Origin: Pelodictyon phaeoclathratiforme BU-1
GTDB taxonomy: Bacteria; Bacteroidota; Chlorobiia; Chlorobiales; Chlorobiaceae
Direction: 5' to 3'
Assembly (NCBI RefSeq): GCF_000020645.1
Contig: NC_011060.1
Coordinates: 2,308,501-2,372,500 of the forward strand
Length of the DNA stretch: 64,000 nt
A model generated the notes under the pieces. That model was not told the DNA's origin, searched no databases, and saw nothing but the letters and a program-made list of their open reading frames with translations. Below are positions 25,801 through 34,620 of this stretch, in pieces; the stretch's first letter is position 1; each line of letters opens with the position of its first letter. The position numbers and the translations under genes are program-made.

Positions 25801-26661
25801 GTGCCATACAGCTTATCCGGCGTAGGGCATAATGGTTTTGAAAAAGCAGATTTACATATACATACCAAATGTTCAGACGGGATCTTTACACCGGCGGAGA
25901 TTGTTGAAAAAGCAGCACTCGTCGGGCTGAAGGCCATTAGTATTACTGATCATGATTCTGTTTTAGGTATTGACAAAGCAAAGCCATTAGCCTCAGAGAA
26001 AGGCATTGAGCTTATTCCTGGTGTAGAAATGAGCTCGACCTACAAGGGCAATGATATTCATATCCTTGGTTATTTTTTTGATTATCAGCATTCAGAGCTG
26101 AAAGAATATCTGGATCACTGCCGCCACCTGCGCACCGAACGGGCTGAGCGCATGGTGAGCAAACTCGCCAAAATGGGCGTAAAGATCGGTATTGAGCAGA
26201 TCATTGTCAAGGCACAGAACGGCAGTGTCGGGCGACCGCATATTGCAGCGGTGCTGCAGGATGTCGGCTATGTAAAAAGCTTCAGCGAGGCATTCAGCAA
26301 ATATCTCGGCTCACACAGCCCGGCATATGTCAAAAGCATTGAAACGCATCCAGCGGATGTCATAAAGCTCATCAACAAGGCCTCGGGCCTCTCTTTCCTT
26401 GCGCATCCGGCGCAGAATGTCTCTGATGAGACGCTGAAACAGTTGATTACGTTTGGCCTTGATGGCATTGAAATTGTTCATCCCTCTCACGATGCCTACC
26501 GCCAGAATTACTACCGTGAAATTGCGAATGAGTACTTTCTGCTCTTTTCAGGAGGTTCTGACTTTCATGGAATGCGTGAGCGCGATGAAGATATCTTCGG
26601 CAAGGTCACCATACCTTGCGAATGGGTAGCGAAAATGAAAAGCCGACTTTTACACGCATGA
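25801..26661 (+). CDS. PHP-domain phosphoesterase (nucleoside 3',5'-bisphosphate phosphatase-like)
   Basis: A 286-residue PHP protein. The metal-site motifs are in order: ADLHIHTKCSDG (residues 16-27), SITDHDS, IPGVEMSS, FLAHPAQN and GGSDFHG. The best match in build is RNase AM/YciV, which removes the phosphate from 3',5'-bisphosphonucleotides and trims short RNA. Translation starts with GTG at 25801; no ATG lies upstream of the first motif. Its stop overlaps the start of the MlaE-like gene as ATGA. The role in this organism is inferred from family. Confidence 0.85.
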   Translation: MPYSLSGVGHNGFEKADLHIHTKCSDGIFTPAEIVEKAALVGLKAISITDHDSVLGIDKAKPLASEKGIELIPGVEMSSTYKGNDIHILGYFFDYQHSELKEYLDHCRHLRTERAERMVSKLAKMGVKIGIEQIIVKAQNGSVGRPHIAAVLQDVGYVKSFSEAFSKYLGSHSPAYVKSIETHPADVIKLINKASGLSFLAHPAQNVSDETLKQLITFGLDGIEIVHPSHDAYRQNYYREIANEYFLLFSGGSDFHGMRERDEDIFGKVTIPCEWVAKMKSRLLHA

Positions 26662-27500
26662 AAACAGGACAACAAGCGCTCAGCTCACCTCATCACACTC
26701 TTTTTATGCCATTATCCTTCATGCGCAATCTGGAAAAAAAGCTTGTCCTGCGACTGAAAGATTTTTTCCTCACCATGCAGGATTTTTTTCTCTTTTCGCT
26801 CAGGGCGTTTATGGCTATGCCGAAAATAAAGCGCTACTGGAGAGACTTTCTTGACCAGGCTGGCATCTGCGGTACCGACTCGATTCCCATTGTACTGGTC
26901 AGCGCCATTTCCATTGGGGCGCTTCTTGCCATCGAAGTTGGGAACCTGCTTGAAGATTTCGGCGCCAAAACAATGCTCGGACGCTCAACCGCCCTCTCCG
27001 TAATCCGCGAACTCGGACCGCTGCTGATGGGCCTCATGCTCTCCGCACGCTTCGGATCGAGAAATGGTGCTGAACTCGGCGCCATGCAGATATCGGAACA
27101 GATCGACGCCCTTCGTGCTTTCGGTACCGATCCCATTGCCAAACTGGTTATGCCGCGCCTTGTTGCTGCACTCATCATGTTTCTGCCACTGACCGCGCTT
27201 TCCGACTTTGCCGGACTGCAAAGCGCAGCCTACATGGCCGAGCACTACCACCGGATCGACCCTGGAATATTCTGGAACGCTGTTTATCCCCGGCTTGCAC
27301 CAAAAGACTTTGTGGTCGGGTTTCTCAAAGCTCCTGTCTTCGCCATTATTATAACGCTGGTCAGCAGCTTCAACGGCTTTTCGGCAAGGGGAGGTACCGC
27401 TGGTGTCGGGCGTGCCACCATCAAAGGCATTGTTGTATCATCCGGGCTGGTACTGATTGCCAATTTCTACGTTTCAAAGATTGTGCTGGAAAACATGTAA
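26658..27500 (+). CDS. mlaE: MlaE-type permease of phospholipid ABC transporter
   Basis: A 280-residue membrane permease: SIPIVLVSAISIGALLAIEVG, GRSTALSVIRELGPLLMGLMLSARFGSRNGAELGAM and ISEQIDALRAFGTDPI are the MlaE core. With the next two genes (ATPase and MCE protein) it forms an importer/exporter moving lipids between inner and outer membranes. ATG 26658 overlaps the previous stop; later in-frame ATGs at 26706 and 26721 are possible starts, as the first 30 residues look poorly conserved. Confidence 0.92.
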   Translation: MKTGQQALSSPHHTLFMPLSFMRNLEKKLVLRLKDFFLTMQDFFLFSLRAFMAMPKIKRYWRDFLDQAGICGTDSIPIVLVSAISIGALLAIEVGNLLEDFGAKTMLGRSTALSVIRELGPLLMGLMLSARFGSRNGAELGAMQISEQIDALRAFGTDPIAKLVMPRLVAALIMFLPLTALSDFAGLQSAAYMAEHYHRIDPGIFWNAVYPRLAPKDFVVGFLKAPVFAIIITLVSSFNGFSARGGTAGVGRATIKGIVVSSGLVLIANFYVSKIVLENM

Positions 27501-27504
27501 GTGG

Positions 27505-28239
27505 ATGATTGAATTACGAAATGTAAGCTTGAAATATGGCGAGAAAGAGATCCTCAAAAAGGTCTCCCTGACCGTCAAAGACAACACCATCAAGGCAATT
27601 CTTGGTCCCAGCGGCGTTGGAAAGAGCACCATTCTCAAGCTGATGCTCGGCCTCATCAAGCCCAACAGCGGTCAGGTTATTGTTGATGGCACCGATATAA
27701 CCGGCATGAAAGAGAGTGCCCTTTACGCTATACGGCGCAAGATGGGGATGGTTTTCCAGGGAAATGCGCTCTTCGATTCGTTGACCATCAGCCAGAATCT
27801 GGGCTTCTTTCTTCGTGAAAACATGAAGCTTCCGGAAGAGGAGATAAGCCAAAGAGTTGCCGAGCAAATCCAGTTTGCGGGGCTGGAAGGGTATGAAGAT
27901 CAACTGCCTGAAAGTTTGAGTGGAGGAATGCGCCGAAGGGTTGCCATCGGAAGGGCGATGATTTTCAAGCCACACATGATTCTTTTTGATGAACCAACCG
28001 CAGGACTTGATCCGGTCAGCTCAAAAAAAATCCTCTCGCTTATCAGTTCGCTGCGCCATAACAACAACCTTGGAGCCGTGATTGTTACCCATATTATTGA
28101 TGATGTCTTTAATGTTGCCGACTCCGTTGCCGTACTCTATCAGGGTGAAATGATTTTCGACGATGTAACCGAAAAACTGCATGAGTCAAACCATCAGTTC
28201 ATACGCTCAATTCTTTCCGATAAAATTCTTGAACTATAA
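27505..28239 (+). CDS. mlaF: MlaF-type ATPase of phospholipid ABC transporter
   Basis: A 244-residue ABC ATPase with Walker A GPSGVGKST, Q-loop MVFQGNALFDSLT, signature LSGGMRRRVAIGRAM, Walker B MILFDEPTAGLDP and H-loop VIVTHII. The GMRRRVAIGRA form of the signature is characteristic of Mla/TGD-type ATPases. Start at ATG 27505 (MIELRNVSLKYG), 4 bases after the permease stop; an upstream extension would overlap the permease. Confidence 0.94.
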   Translation: MIELRNVSLKYGEKEILKKVSLTVKDNTIKAILGPSGVGKSTILKLMLGLIKPNSGQVIVDGTDITGMKESALYAIRRKMGMVFQGNALFDSLTISQNLGFFLRENMKLPEEEISQRVAEQIQFAGLEGYEDQLPESLSGGMRRRVAIGRAMIFKPHMILFDEPTAGLDPVSSKKILSLISSLRHNNNLGAVIVTHIIDDVFNVADSVAVLYQGEMIFDDVTEKLHESNHQFIRSILSDKILEL

Positions 28240-28262
28240 CATCACTTAAGACTTTCACCTGT

Positions 28263-29141
28263 ATGAAAAATCCGAACGCTTTGAAATGGAGCGATCTGAA
28301 AACCGGCATATTTTTTGTTTTCGGCGTCTGTTTTGCCGCCTATATGGGACTGGTTATTGGGAAAAACAGCAACCTGTTTACCGGCGTGACGAACATTAAA
28401 ATTCTTTCTAGTGATGTTCAAAGCCTCGCAGAGAACAACTTTGTCTCGGTTTCAGGCAAAAAAATCGGCACCGTTTCAAAAATGGACTTTGAGAGAAGAA
28501 ATGGTACCCTTTTCGTCGTTGCCACGCTCAGACTGAAAAATGAGTTTGCCCACCTTGTTACCAAGGATGCCAGGGCGACCATCAAATCCCTCGGTATACT
28601 GGGCGACAAATATGTTGATATCAAAACAGGAAAAGCTGCAGCCGTTAACGATGGGGATTTTATCTCTCTTGAAACCGAGGACGGAATGGCAAACCTCACG
28701 GCCAGTGCGAACAACGCTTTTGTCAAAATCAATGAGCTCCTCGACCACCTGAACAGCGGCAAAGGAATGGCTGGAAGGCTTATTTCAGATGAAAAAATGG
28801 GCAGTGAACTTGCTGAAACAATTAACAGTCTGAAAACCACAACGGCAGAGCTCTCAACACTGACAAAGAAGGCCTCCCATGGCGATGGTCTCCTTCCAAG
28901 ACTCCTTAATGACAAGGCATTGGCGGAAAACAGCAGCGAGACCATTGAACGTCTCAACCAGGCTGCGTTGAAAACCGAAACACTGATCACCAAGCTCAGC
29001 AATGACAACGGAACCCTTGGCCAGCTCTCTTCCAATCCGGCGCTCTACAACAACCTCTCCAGAACGCTTTCATCGCTTGATTCTGTCCTGGTTGACCTGA
29101 AAGCGAACCCGAAACGCTATGTCAAATTTTCGCTCTTTTAA
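28263..29141 (+). CDS. mlaD: MlaD-type MCE-domain lipid-binding protein
   Basis: A 292-residue protein with one N-terminal membrane anchor (LKTGIFFVFGVCFAAYMGLVIG) and an MCE domain at about residues 40-130 (FVSVSGKKIGTVSKM... LGILGDKYVDIKTGK), followed by a long helical C-terminal region (ELLDHLNSGKGMAGRLI, ETLITKLSNDNGTLGQL). The MCE domain forms hexameric rings that carry lipid across the periplasm. It completes the permease-ATPase-MCE set. Confidence 0.93.
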   Translation: MKNPNALKWSDLKTGIFFVFGVCFAAYMGLVIGKNSNLFTGVTNIKILSSDVQSLAENNFVSVSGKKIGTVSKMDFERRNGTLFVVATLRLKNEFAHLVTKDARATIKSLGILGDKYVDIKTGKAAAVNDGDFISLETEDGMANLTASANNAFVKINELLDHLNSGKGMAGRLISDEKMGSELAETINSLKTTTAELSTLTKKASHGDGLLPRLLNDKALAENSSETIERLNQAALKTETLITKLSNDNGTLGQLSSNPALYNNLSRTLSSLDSVLVDLKANPKRYVKFSLF

Positions 29142-29156
29142 ACTGCCAATAACCCG

Positions 29157-30296
29157 ATGCCCCGACTGCTCCGCTTTGTTATTGCATCATGCATACTCTT
29201 TGCAGGATCAGGCGGAGCGCTTCCATCAAAGAGCATGGCTTATGATTTCAAGCCGCTTGAAGCCGTCGTGCAAAAAGCCGTAAGCGATACGGTCTTTCCG
29301 GGAGCAAGCCTCGCCGTTCTTTACAAGGGAAAGGTTGTTTTTCATAACGCATTCGGAAGGATGACCTATGACCCGAAAAGCAGCCCGGTAGAGACGACAA
29401 CCATGTACGATCTTGCCTCTCTGACCAAAGCTATTGTCACCACGAGCATTGCCATGCAGCTTGTTGATCGGGACTCACTCTCTATTCAAACTCCAGTATC
29501 CCGTTATCTGCCAGCTTTTGCACAGAAAGGCAAGGATGCAGTGACGATCGAGCAGCTCCTGCGCCATACCTCCGGATTACGGGCCCACACGTTTTATGCA
29601 AAAAGCTGCCGTACCCCCGAAGAGCTTTTCCGGGCCATTGAAGCCGATACGCTGCTCTCACAACCCGGCAAAACCACCCTCTACAGCGATCTCAACTTCA
29701 TGCTTCTTGGCAGAATCATTGAGATGATAACCGGCAAAACCCTTGCCGCTAACTTTCATCGACGTTTTGCTGAGCCACTTGGCATGAGTTCGACCATGTT
29801 CACCCCACCACCATCGCAGAGCGGACGTATTGCACCGGTGGACAAGGATACGCTCTGGCCATTGGAGGCGCCAAGGCCCCTCGTCAACGATCAGAATGCT
29901 GCGCTGCTCGGAGGCGTTGCCGGTCATGCCGGACTCTTTTCAACCACAGGTGACCTCCTTGGCATGGTCTCTATGCTTATGGATGGAGGAAGCATCAATG
30001 GCCAAACGTACTTCCGAACAGCCACACTCAGGAAATTTCTCTCCCGAAACGGCTATCCAAGAGCGCTGGGATGGGATTTACGCTCTCCGGATGGTCACTC
30101 TTCAGCGGGAGACTACTTTTCCGCATCCTCGTACGGCCATCTTGGCTACACGGGAACCAGCATCTGGATTGATCCCGAAAAGGAGCTTGCAGTCATTCTG
30201 CTCAGCAACAGGGTCTATCCCACATCAGAAAACATCAAAATCCGCACTTTTCGCCCCTTGCTTCACAACACCGTTGTGCAATGCCTGGGGGATTAG
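29157..30296 (+). CDS. beta-lactamase-family serine hydrolase, exported
   Basis: A 379-residue protein with an N-terminal signal sequence (RLLRFVIASCILFAGSGGAL) and a class C beta-lactamase/esterase fold. The catalytic SLTK is at residues 88-91, a tyrosine in TLYSDLNFMLLG takes the second position, and HLGYTG the third. The YSD form in place of YAN is more typical of esterases and peptidases in this superfamily than of true AmpC enzymes. Likely a periplasmic peptidoglycan- or ester-hydrolase; substrate unknown. It follows mlaD by 15 bases and converges on the next gene with a 4-base gap. Confidence 0.85.
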   Translation: MPRLLRFVIASCILFAGSGGALPSKSMAYDFKPLEAVVQKAVSDTVFPGASLAVLYKGKVVFHNAFGRMTYDPKSSPVETTTMYDLASLTKAIVTTSIAMQLVDRDSLSIQTPVSRYLPAFAQKGKDAVTIEQLLRHTSGLRAHTFYAKSCRTPEELFRAIEADTLLSQPGKTTLYSDLNFMLLGRIIEMITGKTLAANFHRRFAEPLGMSSTMFTPPPSQSGRIAPVDKDTLWPLEAPRPLVNDQNAALLGGVAGHAGLFSTTGDLLGMVSMLMDGGSINGQTYFRTATLRKFLSRNGYPRALGWDLRSPDGHSSAGDYFSASSYGHLGYTGTSIWIDPEKELAVILLSNRVYPTSENIKIRTFRPLLHNTVVQCLGD

Positions 30297-30300
30297 TACG

Positions 30301-32232
30301 TCAGGCAAATAAACCCTTCATCGGCACAATCGGAAGCGGAATCGGCTTCAGCGACTCCTGACGGAAGATCAGGTTGGCAGCCATGCGCCCGGTAAAAGCC
30401 GCAGCCTCCATAAGAAAAACCGGCGCATCAACCTTTACCCAGTCTCCGGCAAGAAAGAGATTTGAAAAAGGCGTTTCAATGCCGGGACGACGGGCATGAT
30501 CACCCGGAGCCCACCTTGAAAAGTTGGACTGCAGCATAAAGAGTTCGTGCAAGAGCTTCGCTTCGCGGGTTTCCGGAAACATGGTATGCAATTCCTGAAG
30601 CATCGTTGCCTTGATCTCCTCTTCCGGTCTGATATCCTTTGGAGCAATGGCATAGGCGTGCAGTTCAACGACAGTGCCACCATGCTTTTTTGCCCACGAA
30701 ATGAAGGGCTCCTGAAAATGCGAATAGAGAGATATCGAGTCGGTATAGGTATAACCCGAAACCGTATAAAAAGGAAACTCCGCAGAATCAATCTTCCGGT
30801 CAATCCAGAGGCGGTAGACCGCATAGGGATCCGCCTCCCCGAGCGAAGCAACCTTCGACTCAAATTCAGGACGAGCCAATTGCGAAGCATGAACCAGCCC
30901 TCGGGTACCCCGCACATCGGAAGCGATAACGCAATAATCACATGCGAGAAGTTCACCCTCTCCTCCACCAACTATTCCTTCGCGCTTCACAACCAGTTTC
31001 TCTCCCTCAGGAAGCACCGCAAGTCTTGCAAGTGGAGCCTCGGGCGGCCCACTGACCGGAATACCTGATGCGTCGTAACGACCTGCATGGCAGGGACAGT
31101 AAAAGCCCCCGGTAAGAGCATCGGGAGTAACCGGGCAACCCATATGCGTACAGCGCCCGTCGAAGGCAAGATAACCGTTCCCTTTACGCCCAACCATGAC
31201 CGGCACACCATCAACTGTAACAAACGCAGCAAAACCCTCTTGCGGAACCGCAGCAGCATCAAGAATTAAATAGAGGGCGCTACCACTATCCGGCGAATCC
31301 ACCACAACCCCCTCAACCCTCTTCCCCTCAACCTTCAGCCTCCCTGCCGAACATCCCTTCCGGAGCGTCACCCCAAGCTCCTTCAGTTTAGCCTCAAGGG
31401 GATTGATGAGGGCGGTCATACAATCACGATTGGTAATTTTAAAAGAGAGCCCTTCCGGACTGCCCATAAAATAAAAATGAAAATAGCGAAGAGCCTCCGC
31501 CGCCGACAACACCTCCATACGGTTCATGGTCGCATCCGCAAAAGGGTGCAGCACCGTATCAACAAAAGCGGGAAGAGTCTCACCTTGACGGCAAAAGGTC
31601 ATAAAATCGATAGCGTCATACTTCTGAAAGCTCTTTTTATACTCGTACCGGAACAACTCTATGGTCGAGAGCAACCCTTTGGAATTTTTCAGAAAAGAGA
31701 TCAGATCCAGTCGGCGGGACTGACCGATAATAGCAAATACATTAAGCGGAAATAATTTCGGTGTCTGACCAAAAATCTCTTCCGGAGAATTTTTAAAAAT
31801 CACCGGATATCCGGGAGAGGCCAGAAAAACATCCGGCTTGATGCCAGCAGAGGCAAAAAGCTCATTGAGATTGTAATACTGGTCAAAAAAGCCATGAAAG
31901 CCGTGCTCCACCGGAAAGCGTTCACCAAGAGCCTCAAGATCCCAGCCGGTAAGCTTGCCGCCCAGAGAGGCAGAAGACTCCACAAGCGTCACCGCAAAAC
32001 CCTTGCGGGCCAGCTCAAGGGAAGCGGTAATACCAGCCAGACCCCCGCCAATAACCACCACCTTTTTTGACAGCTCAAGCCTCTCCTTCCCCTCCGCTCC
32101 TTCAGCCGACTGGAGATAAAACTCCTTTCTCGGCTGATAATAGCCAACCAAACCTGCGGTACCTGCCACGGCAACACCAGCGCCAATACCAGTGCGCTGC
32201 AGCATTTTTTTTATAAACTCACGTCGTTCCAT
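30301..32232 (-). CDS. FAD-dependent oxidoreductase with inserted Rieske domain
   Basis: A 643-residue flavoprotein. The N-terminus MERREFIKKMLQRTG followed by a hydrophobic segment resembles a Tat signal, although the twin arginines sit very near the start. The dinucleotide-binding motif VVVIGGGLAGITA (about 57-69) starts a phytoene-desaturase/amine-oxidase fold that resumes after a Rieske [2Fe-2S] domain with CTHMGC (about 360) and CPCHAGRYD (about 380). Rieske ligands C-x-H and C-x2-H are complete. The C-terminus has the FAD-binding LFLAGDWVKVDAPVFLMEAA. Carotenoid or related isoprenoid desaturation/isomerisation is likely by family; electrons could pass through the Rieske centre. Confidence 0.85.
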   Translation of the reverse strand: MERREFIKKMLQRTGIGAGVAVAGTAGLVGYYQPRKEFYLQSAEGAEGKERLELSKKVVVIGGGLAGITASLELARKGFAVTLVESSASLGGKLTGWDLEALGERFPVEHGFHGFFDQYYNLNELFASAGIKPDVFLASPGYPVIFKNSPEEIFGQTPKLFPLNVFAIIGQSRRLDLISFLKNSKGLLSTIELFRYEYKKSFQKYDAIDFMTFCRQGETLPAFVDTVLHPFADATMNRMEVLSAAEALRYFHFYFMGSPEGLSFKITNRDCMTALINPLEAKLKELGVTLRKGCSAGRLKVEGKRVEGVVVDSPDSGSALYLILDAAAVPQEGFAAFVTVDGVPVMVGRKGNGYLAFDGRCTHMGCPVTPDALTGGFYCPCHAGRYDASGIPVSGPPEAPLARLAVLPEGEKLVVKREGIVGGGEGELLACDYCVIASDVRGTRGLVHASQLARPEFESKVASLGEADPYAVYRLWIDRKIDSAEFPFYTVSGYTYTDSISLYSHFQEPFISWAKKHGGTVVELHAYAIAPKDIRPEEEIKATMLQELHTMFPETREAKLLHELFMLQSNFSRWAPGDHARRPGIETPFSNLFLAGDWVKVDAPVFLMEAAAFTGRMAANLIFRQESLKPIPLPIVPMKGLFA

Positions 32233-32337
32233 ACAATAAAGAGAACGTTAAAGCGAAAGGGAAATCAATTTTCTAACCTGTATATTTATTTAACGATAAA
32301 TAGTTGTTTAAGCAAGCCTGCAAACCTTTATCCCGTA

Positions 32338-33312
32338 ATGGCAGACCCTTCCACCACGCTTGCCCGCCAGATCCGCAAAGAAGCGGCGCGACTTGGATTT
32401 GCGGCCATCGGGTTTTCCGCTCCTGTACGGCAACCCATTGCTATGCAGCATGTTACCGATATGGTCCGTGAAAAACGGCATGGGGAGATGGGCTACATGG
32501 AAAAGCAGATGGAGGAACGGAGCAATCCTTCCCTGCTGTTTACAGGGTTGCACACCATCATCTCTACTGCCATCTGTTATAATTATCCTCTCAGCCATGA
32601 TGATGGCCTGCCGAAAATCTCGAAATATGCACTCATCGACGACTACCACAGGGTTGTCAGGAATAAACTGGAGGCGCTTGTTGCAGCAATACAATTGCTT
32701 GTGGAAGAGCCTCTCCAGGCAAGAATCACGGTTGACAGCGCGCCACTTCTTGAAAAAGCGTGGGCCGAAGAGGCCGCTATCGGAAAAACCGGAAAAAACA
32801 CCCTTCTGAAGGTGCCCTCTGCCGGGTCGTATGTTTTTCTTGGAGAAATTCTTGTTGACCGGGAGATTATCTCTACAAAACTTTCCTTGCCCAACTACTG
32901 TGGCAGTTGCAGTAATTGTCTTGAGCGCTGCCCTACCGGGGCATTGCTTGAACCGGGAAAAATTGATGCCTCAAGGTGCATCTCCTATCTGACAGTGGAG
33001 CTGAAACGGGATTTTACGGCTGAAGAGGCGGCGATGATCGGCGACTGGTTGTTTGGATGCGATCTCTGCCAGGAGGTCTGCCCCTATAACCGGCAGGCAA
33101 GCATCACCGCAAATGAATCATTTGTGTTGCGGCAGAATCTCATCGGCATCACAACAGAGGAGATATTGAACCTGACCAAATCAAGCTTCCGCGAACTCTT
33201 TTATGGCACCCCGATTTTCCGCATCGGCCTCAGGCGTTTGAAACGTAACGCCCTGGCTGTTGCGGATAATCTGAAAAAGGCGAAAGAAGACACGATACCT
33301 ACCAATTTCTGA
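32338..33312 (+). CDS. queG: epoxyqueuosine reductase
   Basis: A 324-residue cobalamin-dependent iron-sulfur enzyme that reduces epoxyqueuosine to queuosine in tRNA. Motifs: the N-terminal DUF1730 region, then two [4Fe-4S] cysteine sets, CGSCSNCLERCPTGAL and CDLCQEVCPYN, followed by FRELFYGTPIFRIGLRRLKRN typical of QueG. It is transcribed away from the Rieske oxidoreductase. A second queuosine gene, queE, lies at 49318-49989. Confidence 0.95.
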   Translation: MADPSTTLARQIRKEAARLGFAAIGFSAPVRQPIAMQHVTDMVREKRHGEMGYMEKQMEERSNPSLLFTGLHTIISTAICYNYPLSHDDGLPKISKYALIDDYHRVVRNKLEALVAAIQLLVEEPLQARITVDSAPLLEKAWAEEAAIGKTGKNTLLKVPSAGSYVFLGEILVDREIISTKLSLPNYCGSCSNCLERCPTGALLEPGKIDASRCISYLTVELKRDFTAEEAAMIGDWLFGCDLCQEVCPYNRQASITANESFVLRQNLIGITTEEILNLTKSSFRELFYGTPIFRIGLRRLKRNALAVADNLKKAKEDTIPTNF

Positions 33313-33514
33313 ACAAGTTGAGTTCGAAACTTGTCCAGAATGAAAACAAATAGAAAAAACTAATAACGAATATCCAAGCGCACAGTCATTCCATAATTTC
33401 AACTTATGGCATGAATCTTCAGTATCTTGCCTTATTTTCTATGGAATCTATTTTTATAGAGTACTTATAATGACTCTTGCCTGTATGAATAGGAGTTATA
33501 TGTTATGGAATTAT
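33313..33514. other. spacer between queG and parA-like gene
   Basis: ACAAGTT and AACTTGT (33314-33335) form a 7-bp hairpin just after the queG stop but without a T-run. Nothing else recognisable; the two flanking genes converge here. Confidence 0.3.
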
Positions 33515-34597
33515 TTACTCGATTATTGCGACAAGATCCCTGATATTTGGCCGTTGCTTGTCCAGTTGAGATTGATTAACATTCACACTTTTTCCATTCA
33601 CACTTATGAGACCAGCATTTAAAGACATTATTGGTATTCCGAGTGTACTTGATACCACTGAAGCAGTATTTGCATCCACTATCTCAAATTGAAACATATT
33701 TGTAAACGCACGGCGACTTTGTGGCACACCTGCAGATACAGGATGGACACAAAATCTATTGGAATTATGAAGCCATACGTTCCAGATTTCTTCGCCAATT
33801 TCCCGAACAACTTGCCCGAAAGCACTGGCGGATTTTACATACTGTGTGAGTCTGTTACCGATATAGCAATAAATTTGAGGTAACGCCATAGTAAATCGTA
33901 GCGAGTTATTGAAAAACTCTGATTGTTGTGTACCAGCCTGCCTTGTAATACCAAAGAGAAGCGCCAATACTGCCCGAACAGCTCGTTTTGAAGAACCATC
34001 CGCTGAAAACGGAACAAGTACTCTTTGAGCCGCCGACATGGCAAGTTCAGTATAAATTGAAAAGCTTGGATTACAATCAATAAATACCGTTACATCTGCT
34101 TGATCCCAAGAATTTTTAACGTCATTTATCAAGTCTGAAATCCAGGAATGGACAATACGCCACGCATCTGCCGGGCCCGGCTGAGTTGCACCATAGACAC
34201 GAGACGCTTGAATTTCTAGGGTTTCGTCTCCTGCAATCAAAAAGAGATTTACAGGAATCGCACTGTTATACTGTGAGATCTGTGTTAAATATTGAGCCCC
34301 GGTATTGGGGTTAACATACGGACTGACAATACGATCTTCGATATATGTTGAAATTGTACGTGACGGACTTAACTCTGATAAAAGCCGTTCTCCGTTGATC
34401 ATTCCACCAAGCAGCATACCTGATGCATTAGCTTGAGGGCATAAATCGATAACAAGGATTTTCTTGTCCGCATGAGTGCGAGCATATTCACATGCGACTT
34501 GAAAAGTCAGATAACTCTTTCCAACACCACCCTTGTTGTTCCAAAAAGCATATACCGCCATAGGTTCACCCCAATAGTCATTTTTTTCCCAAACCAT
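33515..34597 (-). CDS. ParA/Soj-type ATPase, orphan
   Basis: A 360-residue ParA-family protein with the deviant Walker A NNKGGVGKSYLTFQ, Walker A' ILVIDLCPQANAS and Walker B VTVFIDCNPSF. ParA ATPases position plasmids, chromosomes or protein cargo. No ParB, centromere-like repeat or plasmid gene is nearby, so it is an orphan. The ATG at 34597 (MVWEKNDYWGEP) has GGAG 7 bases upstream; a TTG overlapping the purH stop is less likely. Its C-terminal half (SRRAFTNMFQFEIVDANT) is unlike chromosomal Soj. Wedged between queG and purH, it looks like an insertion. Confidence 0.82.
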   Translation of the reverse strand: MVWEKNDYWGEPMAVYAFWNNKGGVGKSYLTFQVACEYARTHADKKILVIDLCPQANASGMLLGGMINGERLLSELSPSRTISTYIEDRIVSPYVNPNTGAQYLTQISQYNSAIPVNLFLIAGDETLEIQASRVYGATQPGPADAWRIVHSWISDLINDVKNSWDQADVTVFIDCNPSFSIYTELAMSAAQRVLVPFSADGSSKRAVRAVLALLFGITRQAGTQQSEFFNNSLRFTMALPQIYCYIGNRLTQYVKSASAFGQVVREIGEEIWNVWLHNSNRFCVHPVSAGVPQSRRAFTNMFQFEIVDANTASVVSSTLGIPIMSLNAGLISVNGKSVNVNQSQLDKQRPNIRDLVAIIE

Positions 34598-34620
34598 TAC
34601 TTCTCCGACTTTTTGCTTTC

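Noticed and set aside
26616..26657. Extended N-terminus for the MlaE-like permease (TTG at 26616)
   Set aside because: It would lie wholly inside the PHP gene; the ATG at 26658 overlapping the stop as ATGA is the normal coupling arrangement.
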